64,000 bases of DNA from Bradyrhizobium rifense (GTDB lineage: Bacteria; Pseudomonadota; Alphaproteobacteria; Rhizobiales; Xanthobacteraceae): NCBI RefSeq assembly GCF_008123425.1, contig NZ_VSSS01000026.1, forward strand, positions 185,730 to 249,729, read 5' to 3'. Within the stretch, counting starts at the first letter, position 1, and each line of letters opens with the position of its first letter. Under the pieces are notes generated by a model that was not told where the DNA came from, searched no databases, and saw only the letters and a list, made by a program, of their open reading frames with translations. Below are positions 52,646 to 61,844 of the stretch, one piece after another. The translations under genes were made by a program, and so were the position numbers.

Positions 52646-53725
52646 ATGACGACCGCACCTCTTCGCTTCGGCATCTGGGCACTGGTGCATGGGCCGCGTG
52701 CTGCGCATCAGGACCCGGAAGAGCCCTATGACGCCTCGTGGGAGCGCAACCGGGATCTCATCTTGGCGGCCGAGGAGCTTGGCTACGACTCCACGCTGAT
52801 CGCGCAGCACACGATCAATCCGCATCAGGAGGATCTCGATCAGCTTGAAGCGTGGAGCGCTGCGGCTGCAATCGCGGCGCTGACGAAGCGCATCGAGATC
52901 ATCGCTGCGATCAAGCCGTATCTCTATCATCCCGTTGTGCTGGCAAAGCTGGCGCTCGGCATCGAGAACATCAGCCGTGGCCGGTTCGCGATCAATCTGG
53001 TCAACGCGTGGAACCGTCCGGAGCTGGAGAAGGCAGGGATTGGCTTCCCCGAGCACGATGCGCGCTACGCCTACGGCAATGAATGGATCTCTATCGTGTC
53101 GCGCCTGATGGAGGGCGAGCGCCTCAACACCAGCGGCGAACATTTCAACGTCACGGACTATGCGCTGCGGCCGACCAGCCTCTATCGCAAGCGTCCCCTC
53201 ATCTATGTCGGCGGGGAGTCCGAGCCGGCGCGGGATCTCGTCGCGGGCCATGGCGACGTCTGGTTCATCAATGGCCAGCCGCTCGGCGACGTCGCCGGCC
53301 TGATCGCCGACGTCGCTTCACGTCCGCGCGGGTCGGCGCCGCCATTGCGTTTCGGTCTGTCCGCCTTTGTCGTCGCGCGCGAGACCCGCGAGCAGGCGCA
53401 GGCCGCCCATGAGCGGCTGCTCAGTCTTGCCGCAAAGGATGCGCCGATGAAGGCCATCCAGAAGCAGAACACGGATCCGAAGGTCGTGATGATGCAGACC
53501 ATGCAGAAGACGCCGCGCGTCGGCAGTAATGGCGGCACGGCCGCGGGGCTCGTCGGCAGCTACGACGAGGTTGCGGAGCGCATCGAGGCGTTCCACGCCG
53601 CTGGCATCGAACTGTTCATGCTGCAATTCCAGCCGTTCGAGGCCGAGATGCGGCGATTTGCGCACGAGGTAATTCCCCGTGTGCGCGCCCGGCAATCGAC
53701 CGGGCTGGCCCAGTCTCTTGGGTGA
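52646..53725 (+). CDS. LLM class flavin-dependent monooxygenase (SsuD/SfnG-like group)
   Basis: A 359-residue luciferase-like flavoprotein, shorter than the three NtaA-type enzymes nearby and of another subfamily (AEELGYDSTLIAQHTINPHQ, FAINLVNAWNRPELEKAG, YVGGESEPARDLVAGHGDVW). It is closest in type to alkanesulfonate or dimethylsulfone monooxygenases, but the exact substrate is not evident. GGGAGAGCACG precedes ATG 52646. It is divergent from an SsuABC operon and its stop is one base from that of the convergent NtaA-type gene. Confidence 0.88.
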   Translation: MTTAPLRFGIWALVHGPRAAHQDPEEPYDASWERNRDLILAAEELGYDSTLIAQHTINPHQEDLDQLEAWSAAAAIAALTKRIEIIAAIKPYLYHPVVLAKLALGIENISRGRFAINLVNAWNRPELEKAGIGFPEHDARYAYGNEWISIVSRLMEGERLNTSGEHFNVTDYALRPTSLYRKRPLIYVGGESEPARDLVAGHGDVWFINGQPLGDVAGLIADVASRPRGSAPPLRFGLSAFVVARETREQAQAAHERLLSLAAKDAPMKAIQKQNTDPKVVMMQTMQKTPRVGSNGGTAAGLVGSYDEVAERIEAFHAAGIELFMLQFQPFEAEMRRFAHEVIPRVRARQSTGLAQSLG

Positions 53726-53726
53726 A

Positions 53727-55067
53727 TCAGGCTGACGCGACCTCCGGCGCCCGTTTCGCGAAGCGGCTCGCGGGCCGCGGCAGACCAAGATGCTCGCGGA
53801 GCGTCGTGCCCGTGTATTCGGTCCGGAACAATCCGCGCTTTTGCAGGATCGGGACGACGGTATCGACGAAGGTCTCCAGCCCCGTGGGCAGCACGTCCGG
53901 CATCAGATTAAACCCGTCGGCGGCGCCGGCCTTGAACCAGGTCTCGATGTCGTCGGCGATCTGCTCCGGCGTGCCGACGATGATGCGATGGCCCACGCCG
54001 CCGCCGAGCGCGCGGATCAATTGACGGACAGTGAGATTGCCGCGCCGCGCGAGGTTCACGGTGCCCTGGAACATGGTGTGATTGGCGTTCGCTGGAAGCG
54101 GCAACGGGTCGGGAAGCGGCTTGTCGAGCTCAAGCAAAGCAGGGTCGATCTGAAGTGTGCCGGCCAGCCGCGTCAGGCTGTATTCGATCGGCACCAGCTC
54201 CCAGAGTTCGTCCTGCCGCCGCTTCGCCTCTGCCTCGGTACTGCCGATGACGGTCGCAAGGCCCGGCAGAATGACGATGGAATCGCCGGAACGCCCGTAG
54301 GCCGCTGCTCGCGTGCGCAGATCGCGCGCATAGGCGACGCCTTCCTCGATCGATTGCGCCAGCGTGAATACCGCTTCCGCATAGGCGGCGGCGAAGTCGC
54401 GGCCGTCATTGGAGCCGCCCGCCTGGACCGTGACCGGTCGTCCCTGCGGCGAGCGCGGCACGTTCAGGGGGCCGGCGATCGAATAATGCGGGCCGCGGTG
54501 GGCGATCGGATGCACTTTCGAAATATCGACGAACCGCGCGCTCGCCTTGTCGCCGACGAAGGCGTCGTCCTCCCAGCTGTCGAACAAGGCGTGGACGACG
54601 TCGGTGAATTCCTTGGCGCGCTCGTAGCGGGCCTTGTGCTCCAGTGCGCCCGTGAGGCCGAAGTTGCGGCTTGAAGCGGCATCCGCGGTCGTGACAGCGT
54701 TCCACCCTGAGCGTCCGCCGCTGGCATGGTCGAGCGTCACGAAGCGGCGCGCAATGTTGTAAGGCTCATTGTAGGTCGTGGAGACCGTGCCGATCAGACC
54801 GACATGCGTCGTCGTGGCTGCGACCGTCGCCAGCACGATCGTTGGTTCCAGCGAGGTGAACGATCGGTAGTCGATGCGATCGTTCACGGCCGGCGAGTCC
54901 GCCAGAAAGATTGCGTCAAACTTTCCGCGCTCGGCAATCTGCGCCACCCGCACATAATGACCGAGATCGAAGAACGCGCGCGGATCGCTGTCCGGCAGCC
55001 GCCAGGCTGACGGGTAGACGCCGGAGTGAAGCAGGTTGACGTTCAGGTGTAGTTGGCGTGGTGGCAT
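53727..55067 (-). CDS. NtaA/SnaA/DszA-type flavin-dependent monooxygenase (copy 2)
   Basis: A 446-residue monooxygenase of the NtaA/DszA family: WRLPDSDPRAFFDLGHYVRV, FDAIFLADSPAV, LDHASGGRSGWNAVTTADA, RPVTVQAGGSNDGRDFAAAY. It is clearly paralogous to the enzyme at 41373-42716, including the C-terminal TEYTGTTLREHLGLPRPAS. ATG 55067 was chosen. It lies 43 bases downstream of an orphan SsuA-like binding protein gene, giving a transport/oxidation pair. A reduced-flavin partner must come from elsewhere, for example the reductase at 47897-48469. Confidence 0.9.
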   Translation of the reverse strand: MPPRQLHLNVNLLHSGVYPSAWRLPDSDPRAFFDLGHYVRVAQIAERGKFDAIFLADSPAVNDRIDYRSFTSLEPTIVLATVAATTTHVGLIGTVSTTYNEPYNIARRFVTLDHASGGRSGWNAVTTADAASSRNFGLTGALEHKARYERAKEFTDVVHALFDSWEDDAFVGDKASARFVDISKVHPIAHRGPHYSIAGPLNVPRSPQGRPVTVQAGGSNDGRDFAAAYAEAVFTLAQSIEEGVAYARDLRTRAAAYGRSGDSIVILPGLATVIGSTEAEAKRRQDELWELVPIEYSLTRLAGTLQIDPALLELDKPLPDPLPLPANANHTMFQGTVNLARRGNLTVRQLIRALGGGVGHRIIVGTPEQIADDIETWFKAGAADGFNLMPDVLPTGLETFVDTVVPILQKRGLFRTEYTGTTLREHLGLPRPASRFAKRAPEVASA

Positions 55068-55110
55068 GAGGATTCCGAAAGGGGGCGGCTTAAGCCGCAA
55101 GCAGCGGAGA

Positions 55111-56076
55111 TCAAGACCCCTTCGGGGACCAGATCTTGATGGCGGTGGTGTCGATCTTTACGGGAATCAGACCTTCGGCGTGGAACGCATCGGCAATGCG
55201 CTGCTGCTCCGACAGGCCCGGGCCGGTGACCGCGCCGACCTGATAGGAGCGATGGCTGTTGGCCTCCTCGACGGTTGCCGCATCTATACCCCAGAGGCCG
55301 GCGAGCAATGCCGCCGCGTCCTTCGGCTGGGCCTTCACCCATTTGCCGGTCTCGGAGAGTTTTGCGAAGATCACGTTGAGGACCTGATCGTGCTTGTCCG
55401 CATACGCGGCAGAAGCGAGGTAGTAGCGCTTGTAGCTCGCAAGGCCGTTGCCGCCGTCGGATAAAATCCGGCCCTTCGTCTGGTGCAAGGCGCTGGTCAG
55501 GAACGGATCCCAGGCGACCCAGGCATCGACATTATTACTGACGAAGGCAGCACGGCCGTCTGCCGGCGTCAGATAAGCAGGCGTGATGTCCTTGAAGCTC
55601 AGGCCGGATTTCGCCAGAGCTGCGAGCAGCAGATAGTGGCTGCCGGCGCCCTTGGTCACGGCAATCTTCTTGCCCTTGAGTTCGGCGATGGTCTTGATGG
55701 CCGACGGCTCCGGAATGACAATCGCCTGCGCGGCCGGCGAGGCGGCTTCCTCGGCGATGTAGGCGAGCTTGGCGACCGCTGCCTGCGCGAAGATCGGCAC
55801 CGTGTCGGCGACGTCGGCGCCGAAATCGATGCTGCCGATGTTGATCGCCTCCAGCAGCGGCAGGCCGCTGGTGAATTCGTGCCAGGAGATGGTGACGCCG
55901 AGCGGCGCCAGCGCCTTCTCCAGCTCTCCGTTGGTCTTCAGGATCGCCGTCAGCGTCGAGGATTTTTGATAGCCGATCCGGAGCTCCTCGGACATCGCGG
56001 GCTGAACGGACGCCATGGCAAAGAAGCCGAGCGCAGCCGCGGCGAGGGCTCGCAGGCGAAACGTGAGATGATGCAT
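55111..56076 (-). CDS. SsuA-like periplasmic binding protein without adjacent permease genes
   Basis: A 321-residue SsuA-like binding protein. The signal peptide covers about 28 residues (LRALAAAALGFFAMASVQPA). LRIGYQKSSTLTAILKTNG and SWHEFTSGLPLLEAINIGS match the sulfonate-binding family, as does NNVDAWVAWDPFLTSAL. ATG 56076 was chosen over TTG 56094. No permease or ATPase gene adjoins, so it may use one of the two Ssu-type membrane complexes encoded nearby, widening their substrate range. That is inference. Confidence 0.9.
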   Translation of the reverse strand: MHHLTFRLRALAAAALGFFAMASVQPAMSEELRIGYQKSSTLTAILKTNGELEKALAPLGVTISWHEFTSGLPLLEAINIGSIDFGADVADTVPIFAQAAVAKLAYIAEEAASPAAQAIVIPEPSAIKTIAELKGKKIAVTKGAGSHYLLLAALAKSGLSFKDITPAYLTPADGRAAFVSNNVDAWVAWDPFLTSALHQTKGRILSDGGNGLASYKRYYLASAAYADKHDQVLNVIFAKLSETGKWVKAQPKDAAALLAGLWGIDAATVEEANSHRSYQVGAVTGPGLSEQQRIADAFHAEGLIPVKIDTTAIKIWSPKGS

Positions 56077-56217
56077 TTCGGGTATCCGGTTCAACGTAAC
56101 TGCCTTGCCGTCCCGACCTCTGTTTGGGGAGACTGGGACGGCTCACTTTGCCGGCAAACGGGTCCGCGTGGCAATTTCGCAGTCGGGCGCAGAAGGGAAC
56201 GAACATTCTCTCGTGCG

Positions 56218-57786
56218 TTAGCAATTGAGAACGGAGTTGTCGGTATCGCAGTTCGACGCGAGACGCTTCCGTGTGGCGTAACTCTCGCCAAAAATCACGA
56301 AGCTCGCCAGCGCCATGATCCAGACGGATAGCCCGCCATAGAGCATCACGAGCCTGAAACCATGGATCAGCGCATCTTGCACGGCGGTGTCCGCTGCCGG
56401 AAGGAGGCTCAGCTCGGGGATATCGGACAGGCGGGCGGTGCCGCCCGCGATGCGTTCCGCAAGATATTGCAGGCGACCGGCATCGAGCCCACCAGGCAGC
56501 GCGCTGCGCAGCCAGGAGGAAATGCCTGCGATCAGGATGAAACCCATCAAGGCGATGTTGATCGCCAGCGAAATCATGCGGGCGCTCATGTCGATGCCGG
56601 ATGCCATGCCGGCCCGTGTGCTCGACACCGCCCCCGTGGTGACGTTGGTCACCGGCGTGTTGGTGAGGGCGAGGCCTACGCCCGCAAGCAGACATCCTGG
56701 CGCCAGCGTCAGCCAGGTGACGTGCGCGACGCCGCTGACGGCCCACATCAGCATGAAACCAAGGCCGATGACGAACAGGCCGAAGGGAATGGCGATGCCG
56801 CCGCCGAACCTCAGCAATATCCGTTCGCCGAGCGGCGGAATCACCAGCGTCGGAAGCGTGTAGGTCAGCAATGCGAGACCGGCCGTGAGATTGTCGTAGC
56901 CAAGCGCGCTGCGAAAGAAGATCGGCAGGTAGATCATGAAGGACCAGAAGCTGAAGTTCATGCCGGCCGACCCGAGCAGCGCACCGGAGAAGGCGCGTAT
57001 CCGGAACACCGAGAAATCGAACATCGGACGAGCGCTATGCAGCTCGGCCAGCACGAAGGCGATAAAGCTCAGAACAGCCGTCGCGACGATCGCCAGGCCG
57101 GTCAGGCTGCCGAAGCCGAAGTCGGGGCCTTCCGTGATATAGAAGGCGACGCAGAATACCGATGTCGAAAGCGTCACGATGCCCGCGATGTCGAGATGTT
57201 TTGCCTCGGGATCGCGCGACTCCCGTACGCCCGTCACGGCAAGCGCGATGGTGACGATCGCGATGAATGCGTGGATCAGGAACACCCATTGCCAGCCGGA
57301 GACGGCGACGATCGCCGCGCCGATGATGGGTCCGAAGCCAAGCCCGATGCCGAAGATGATGCCCCAGGCGGCAAAGGCTCGTGCGCGCGGTGCGCCCTCC
57401 TGGAATTGATGGGAGAGAACCGCGACCTGGCAGATCAGCATCGCGCCACCGCTCATGCCCTGAAGGAAGCGGCTCACGATGAGGAGGAGCGCGTCCTCCG
57501 CCAGGCCGCAGATCAGCGAAGCCAGGCCGAACACGGCGATGCTGACGACGAACACGCGCTTTCGACCATAACGATCCGCCAGCGTGCCTGTGGCCATCAG
57601 CACCGTCGTGACCGCGATGGTGTAGGCATTCATGATCCATTGCAGCTGCTGGAAGTAGGCATGCAGCACCGTCTCCAGCGTGGGAAGGATCGTCGGAACG
57701 CTGGAGATCTCCAGACCGAACATGAGGGACGCGAGGCAGGCCGCGGCCAGGGCGATCGTGTTTCGTCGTGATGGTGAGACCGTCAA
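56218..57786 (-). CDS. MFS transporter, DHA2 (EmrB/QacA) family
   Basis: A 522-residue inner-membrane transporter with about 14 hydrophobic segments. The MFS motif A is GTLADRYGRKRVFV and motif C-like glycines are in GIGLGFGPIIGAAI, typical of proton-driven multidrug exporters. I chose TTG 57786 because GGAGGT lies seven bases before it; an upstream start at 57912 would add 42 arginine-rich residues. It is divergent from a LysR gene at 57964, which probably controls it. A substrate could be a by-product of organosulfur breakdown or a drug. Confidence 0.9.
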   Translation of the reverse strand: MTVSPSRRNTIALAAACLASLMFGLEISSVPTILPTLETVLHAYFQQLQWIMNAYTIAVTTVLMATGTLADRYGRKRVFVVSIAVFGLASLICGLAEDALLLIVSRFLQGMSGGAMLICQVAVLSHQFQEGAPRARAFAAWGIIFGIGLGFGPIIGAAIVAVSGWQWVFLIHAFIAIVTIALAVTGVRESRDPEAKHLDIAGIVTLSTSVFCVAFYITEGPDFGFGSLTGLAIVATAVLSFIAFVLAELHSARPMFDFSVFRIRAFSGALLGSAGMNFSFWSFMIYLPIFFRSALGYDNLTAGLALLTYTLPTLVIPPLGERILLRFGGGIAIPFGLFVIGLGFMLMWAVSGVAHVTWLTLAPGCLLAGVGLALTNTPVTNVTTGAVSSTRAGMASGIDMSARMISLAINIALMGFILIAGISSWLRSALPGGLDAGRLQYLAERIAGGTARLSDIPELSLLPAADTAVQDALIHGFRLVMLYGGLSVWIMALASFVIFGESYATRKRLASNCDTDNSVLNC

Positions 57787-57963
57787 GGCGGTGACCTCCA
57801 AACGTGATGCTGATTGCCGGCGCGGACGCGACGTCGCTCGCTCCGGGAAAGGGTGCTTTCCCGTGCGCCATGTCCGCGTTAGGCGGGGCGAACATAGGGC
57901 CCCCTTGACCACAACAAAATCCGATCAATATAGATTTCAGAGACAACGAAACCGGATGATGCA

Positions 57964-58818
57964 ATGCTCTCGCTCGATGTCGATGCCGTCAGAGCCTTTG
58001 TGATGGTGGCGGACCTTCACAGTTTTACGCGGGCCGCCAAGGCGCTGGGGACCACGCAAGGCGCGATCAGCGTCAAGCTGAAGCGGCTGGAGGATCGCGT
58101 CGGGCATCGATTGCTCGAACGCACGCCGCGATCGGTGCGGCTGTCGGCGCAGGGGACGGCGTTCCTGCAGGGCGCACGGGAGCTCATCGCGGCTCACGAA
58201 CGTGCGATCGCCGGGCTCAATGCGCCGCCGCGTCACTTCGGCCTTGGTATTGCCGCGCATGTCGCGGGCCCGGAAGTTCCGGCCTTGCTGTCACGGCTGC
58301 ACGCGCATGATCCGAATTTGACCATCGAGGTCCAGCTCGACAATTCGCGCAATCTCCTTGATCTATTTGATCAGGGACGGTTAGACGCGGCCATCGTTCA
58401 GCGCGAGGACGATCGTCGCGATGGCGAGACGCTGGCGCACGAGCGCTTCGGCTGGTTTGCGGCGCAAGGGTTCGATCACAGGGAGGGCGAGCCCCTGCGC
58501 CTCGCCGCACTGGCTCCGACCTGCGGCGTGCGCAACATCGCCACACAGGCGCTGGATGTGGCCGGCATCAAATGGATCGAGGTGTTTCTGGGTGGCGGCT
58601 CCTCGGCGGTCCATGCCGCCGTTGTGGCGGGGCTTGCGATCGCGCCACTGTCGTATCGGATCGCGCCGGCCGGCACCATCGACGTCGGCGCCAAGCTCGG
58701 ACTTCCCAAGCTGCCGCCGTCGGAGGTCGTGCTTCATTCGTCCCTGACCGACCGCCGGTCGCGGGCCGCGCTGGGAGCGCTCGCAGCCGCATTCCGCGAA
58801 CATCGCGCGAAGGGGTGA
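57964..58818 (+). CDS. LysR family transcriptional regulator
   Basis: A 284-residue LysR regulator. The helix-turn-helix is at about residues 18-45 (LHSFTRAAKALGTTQGAISV), followed by LERTPRSVRLSAQGTAFL and a short effector domain. It lies divergent from the MFS gene with about 180 bp between; an ATC-N6-GAT pair around 57929 within an AT-rich stretch could be its binding site. Its stop is 12 bases from that of the convergent monooxygenase gene. Confidence 0.9.
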   Translation: MLSLDVDAVRAFVMVADLHSFTRAAKALGTTQGAISVKLKRLEDRVGHRLLERTPRSVRLSAQGTAFLQGARELIAAHERAIAGLNAPPRHFGLGIAAHVAGPEVPALLSRLHAHDPNLTIEVQLDNSRNLLDLFDQGRLDAAIVQREDDRRDGETLAHERFGWFAAQGFDHREGEPLRLAALAPTCGVRNIATQALDVAGIKWIEVFLGGGSSAVHAAVVAGLAIAPLSYRIAPAGTIDVGAKLGLPKLPPSEVVLHSSLTDRRSRAALGALAAAFREHRAKG

Positions 58819-58830
58819 GCGTCACCCTTG

Positions 58831-60237
58831 CTATTCGGCGGCGTCGGATTGGAACGCATCCGCCGACGGCGCGCGCCGAAAACTCGCGCCGGGATGCGTG
58901 CTGTGCAACCGCGGACCGCGCCCCGGAAACAGCTTTTCGCGTAGCGTGCCGTCGCGATAGGCGGTCTTGTAGACGCCGCGCGATTGCAGCTCCGGCACCA
59001 CAAGATCGACAAAGGCGTTCAGCGACTCCGGTGCGACCAGGCGGAACAGATTGAAACCGTCGACGTCGGTTTCGTCCGCCCAGGCGATCAGCTCGTCGGC
59101 GACGTCCTGCGGCGAGCCGACCACGAAGGGCGAACGGGCGCCGGCGCGGCTCAATCTGGCGAGGTCGCCGACATTGACAGGCCGGTCGCTCCGCACCGTG
59201 AAGTTTTCAACCATCGACTGGATGGCGTTGCTCTCGACATATTCGATCGGCTGGTCGGGTCGGTAGGTCGAAAAGTCGATGCCGGTCCAGCCCGACAACA
59301 GGGCGAGCTGACCGGTCTGGTCGACATGCCGTGCGTAGTCCTCGAGCAGATCATTCGCCTCGGCACGTGTCGGCGCCACGATCACGGTCGCGCCGGCAAA
59401 CAGGCGGATGTCGTAGGGATCGCGGCCATAGGCCTTGGCCGCCTCGCGTATCTCGCGGACTGCGCGTGCCAGGATGGGCTTGGTCTGGCCGTTGAGAAAG
59501 ATCGCTTCCGAATGTTGGGCGGCGAAGGCGCGACCGCGCTTCGAGGTGCCGGCCTGATACAGCAGCGGCGTCCGCTGCGGCGAGGGCTCGGCGAGATGGA
59601 TGCCGTCGACCTTGAAATAAGGGCCGTTGTGCACCACGCGGTGAAGCTTTGCAGGGTCCGTGAAGATGCGGCTGCCGCGATCACGGCGGACGGCGTCATC
59701 CTCCCAGCTTCCTTCCCACAGCTTGTAGGCCGCGGTGAGGAAGTCCTCGGCCGCGTCATAACGGTCGTCATGGGCGCGGTTGGCCGGAAGGCCCATGCCG
59801 CGCGCGCCGCTGTCGAGATAGCCGGTGACGATGTTCCAGCCGATCCTGCCCTTGGTGAGATGGTCGAGCGTCGAAAATTTGCGGGCCAGCTGATAGGGAT
59901 GCTCGAAGGTCAGGTTCGAGGTGATGCCGAAGCCGAGATGGTGGGTGACGAGCGCCATGGCGGACACCAGCAGTGTCGGGTCGGCGTTGGGAAGCTGCAC
60001 GGCGTGCAATGCGGCGGCATCGGTATTGCCGCGATAGACGTCGTATACGCCGAACACATCCGCCAGGAAGATGCCGTCGAGCAGGCCTCGCTCCGCGGTC
60101 CTGGCGTAGTCAGCCCAATATTCGAGCGTGTTGTAGTCGATCGACGCGTCGCGCGGATGAGACCATAGGCCGGCCCAATTGTGGCTCGGCGCGGTCATGT
60201 TGAAGGCGTTGAAGCGCAGCTCGCGCGGTCTCGTCAT
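58831..60237 (-). CDS. NtaA/SnaA/DszA-type flavin-dependent monooxygenase (copy 3)
   Basis: A 468-residue monooxygenase more divergent than the other two: FNAFNMTAPSHNWAGLWSHP, GIFLADVFGVYDVYRG, STLDHLTKGRIGWNIVTGYL, PLLYQAGTSKRGRAFAAQHS. The GIFLADVFGVYDVY stretch resembles dimethyl sulfide or dibenzothiophene sulfone monooxygenases (DmoA/DszA). ATG 60237 was chosen. It is divergent from the O-acetylhomoserine sulfhydrylase gene. It may release sulfite or a thiol that the sulfhydrylase then captures, but this is context only. Confidence 0.9.
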   Translation of the reverse strand: MTRPRELRFNAFNMTAPSHNWAGLWSHPRDASIDYNTLEYWADYARTAERGLLDGIFLADVFGVYDVYRGNTDAAALHAVQLPNADPTLLVSAMALVTHHLGFGITSNLTFEHPYQLARKFSTLDHLTKGRIGWNIVTGYLDSGARGMGLPANRAHDDRYDAAEDFLTAAYKLWEGSWEDDAVRRDRGSRIFTDPAKLHRVVHNGPYFKVDGIHLAEPSPQRTPLLYQAGTSKRGRAFAAQHSEAIFLNGQTKPILARAVREIREAAKAYGRDPYDIRLFAGATVIVAPTRAEANDLLEDYARHVDQTGQLALLSGWTGIDFSTYRPDQPIEYVESNAIQSMVENFTVRSDRPVNVGDLARLSRAGARSPFVVGSPQDVADELIAWADETDVDGFNLFRLVAPESLNAFVDLVVPELQSRGVYKTAYRDGTLREKLFPGRGPRLHSTHPGASFRRAPSADAFQSDAAE

Positions 60238-60489
60238 GGTCGGTCCCGATCATCAATTGCGAAGCACATCCGCTCCGCGCGAAATTTTTAACATCTTGCG
60301 TGAGCGAGTTTGTTTCCAATTAGGCGAAGGAGCTGAAAGAAACGCGTTACGAAGCGACGGTGACGCAGCACGCGCATCGCTATTTTCCGGACACGCTCGA
60401 CAGCCGTGGAATCCGCCCGCATCATTTTCATCGACAAGCACGGCTTGCCGCGCGAGGTGCGCGCGCTCGAGATCGAAAGGGAATTGCAG

Positions 60490-61809
60490 ATGGCATTGGA
60501 GACCCGGAACTTCGAGACGCTCGCGTTGCATGGTGGATCGTACCGCGCCGACCCCGCCACTGGGGCGGTGGCGGTTCCGATCTATCAAACCACGTCGTTC
60601 CAGTTCGAAAACACGGATCACGCCTCGCGCCTGTTCGCGCTCGAGCAGCTTGGTCCAATCTACACCCGTATCGGCAATCCGACCCAGCAGGCCTTCGAGG
60701 ATCGGCTTGCCGCACTCGAGGGCGGGGCGGCCGCCCTCGCAGTTGCCTCCGGACAGACGGCGTCCGCCTTCGCGATCTTCAACATCGCCCAGGCCGGCGA
60801 CAACATCGTGTCCTCGACCGATCTTTACGGGGGCACCTGGACGTTGCTGTCGCAGACCCTGAAGCAGTTCGGCATCGAGGTCCGGTTCGTCGATCCTGCG
60901 GATCCCGAGAATTTCCGCCGCGCAACCGACGCGAAGACGCGGGCCTATTTCGGCGAGACGCTTCCTAATCCCAAGCTCAACGTCTTTCCGATCAAGGAGG
61001 TCGCGGACATCGGCCGCTCGCTGGGCGTGCCGCTCATTCTCGACAACACGGCGTCGCCCCTGATCGCACGTCCGTTCGAGCACGGCGCTGCGGTGGTGGT
61101 CTACTCCACGACCAAATATATCGGCGGCCATGGCACCGCGATCGGCGGCGCCATCGTCGACGGCGGCAATTTTGACTGGGCCGCGCATGCGGAGCGCTTC
61201 CCACTCCTGAACAAACCTGATGAGGCCTATCACGGTGCGATCTGGACCGAAGCCGCAAAGCCGCTCGGGCCGATCGCCTACATCCTGCGCGCCCGCGTCA
61301 AGCTGCTGCGCGACCTCGGCGCGTCGATCGCGCCGCAAAACGCCTTCCAGTTCATCCAGGGCATCGAGACCCTGCCGCTGCGTATCCGCCAGCACAACGA
61401 GAACGCGGTGAAGGCCGCGAACTTCCTCGCCAAGCACCCCTCGGTCTCGAACGTGATCTTCCCCGGACTGCAGAGCGGGGAGAACCGGCGCAGGGCGGAC
61501 GCCTATCTGAAGGGCGGCTTTGGCGGGCTGGTCGGCTTCGAGCTGAAAGGGGGCGTCGAAGCCGGCCGGCGGTTCATCGACGCGCTCAAGCTGTTCTATC
61601 ACGTCGCCAATATCGGCGACGCCCGCTCGCTGGCCATTCACCCGGCGTCGACGACGCATCAGCAGCTCACCGCAGCCGAGCAGCTCGCCGCCGGCGTCAC
61701 GCCCGGTTACGTCCGCCTGTCGGTCGGAATCGAGCATCCCGACGACATCCTTGCGGATCTCGGTCAGGCGCTGGCACAGGCCGACGCCGGCGCGCGCAAA
61801 GCCGCGTGA
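60490..61809 (+). CDS. O-acetylhomoserine/O-acetylserine sulfhydrylase (Cys/Met metabolism PLP enzyme)
   Basis: A 439-residue PLP enzyme that adds sulfide or a thiol to O-acetylhomoserine (or O-acetylserine). Family marks are TLALHGGSYRADPATGAVAV, YTRIGNPTQQAFEDRLAALE, the phosphate-binding ASGQTA, NTASPLIARP and the PLP lysine in VVYSTTKYIGGHG. The roughly 430-residue length fits MetY rather than shorter MetZ. ATG 60490 follows AAAGGG; 28 extra upstream codons are open but unlikely. The binding-protein gene downstream starts 36 bases after the stop, so the enzyme may act on sulfur from an imported compound. Confidence 0.92.
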   Translation: MALETRNFETLALHGGSYRADPATGAVAVPIYQTTSFQFENTDHASRLFALEQLGPIYTRIGNPTQQAFEDRLAALEGGAAALAVASGQTASAFAIFNIAQAGDNIVSSTDLYGGTWTLLSQTLKQFGIEVRFVDPADPENFRRATDAKTRAYFGETLPNPKLNVFPIKEVADIGRSLGVPLILDNTASPLIARPFEHGAAVVVYSTTKYIGGHGTAIGGAIVDGGNFDWAAHAERFPLLNKPDEAYHGAIWTEAAKPLGPIAYILRARVKLLRDLGASIAPQNAFQFIQGIETLPLRIRQHNENAVKAANFLAKHPSVSNVIFPGLQSGENRRRADAYLKGGFGGLVGFELKGGVEAGRRFIDALKLFYHVANIGDARSLAIHPASTTHQQLTAAEQLAAGVTPGYVRLSVGIEHPDDILADLGQALAQADAGARKAA

Positions 61810-61844
61810 GACACATCATCCGAATTGCAACGGGACTAGAGATC

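Noticed and set aside
56362..57771. 469-codon plus-strand frame opposite the MFS exporter
   Set aside because: Highly charged shadow of a membrane protein gene, no ribosome site, no recognisable domain.
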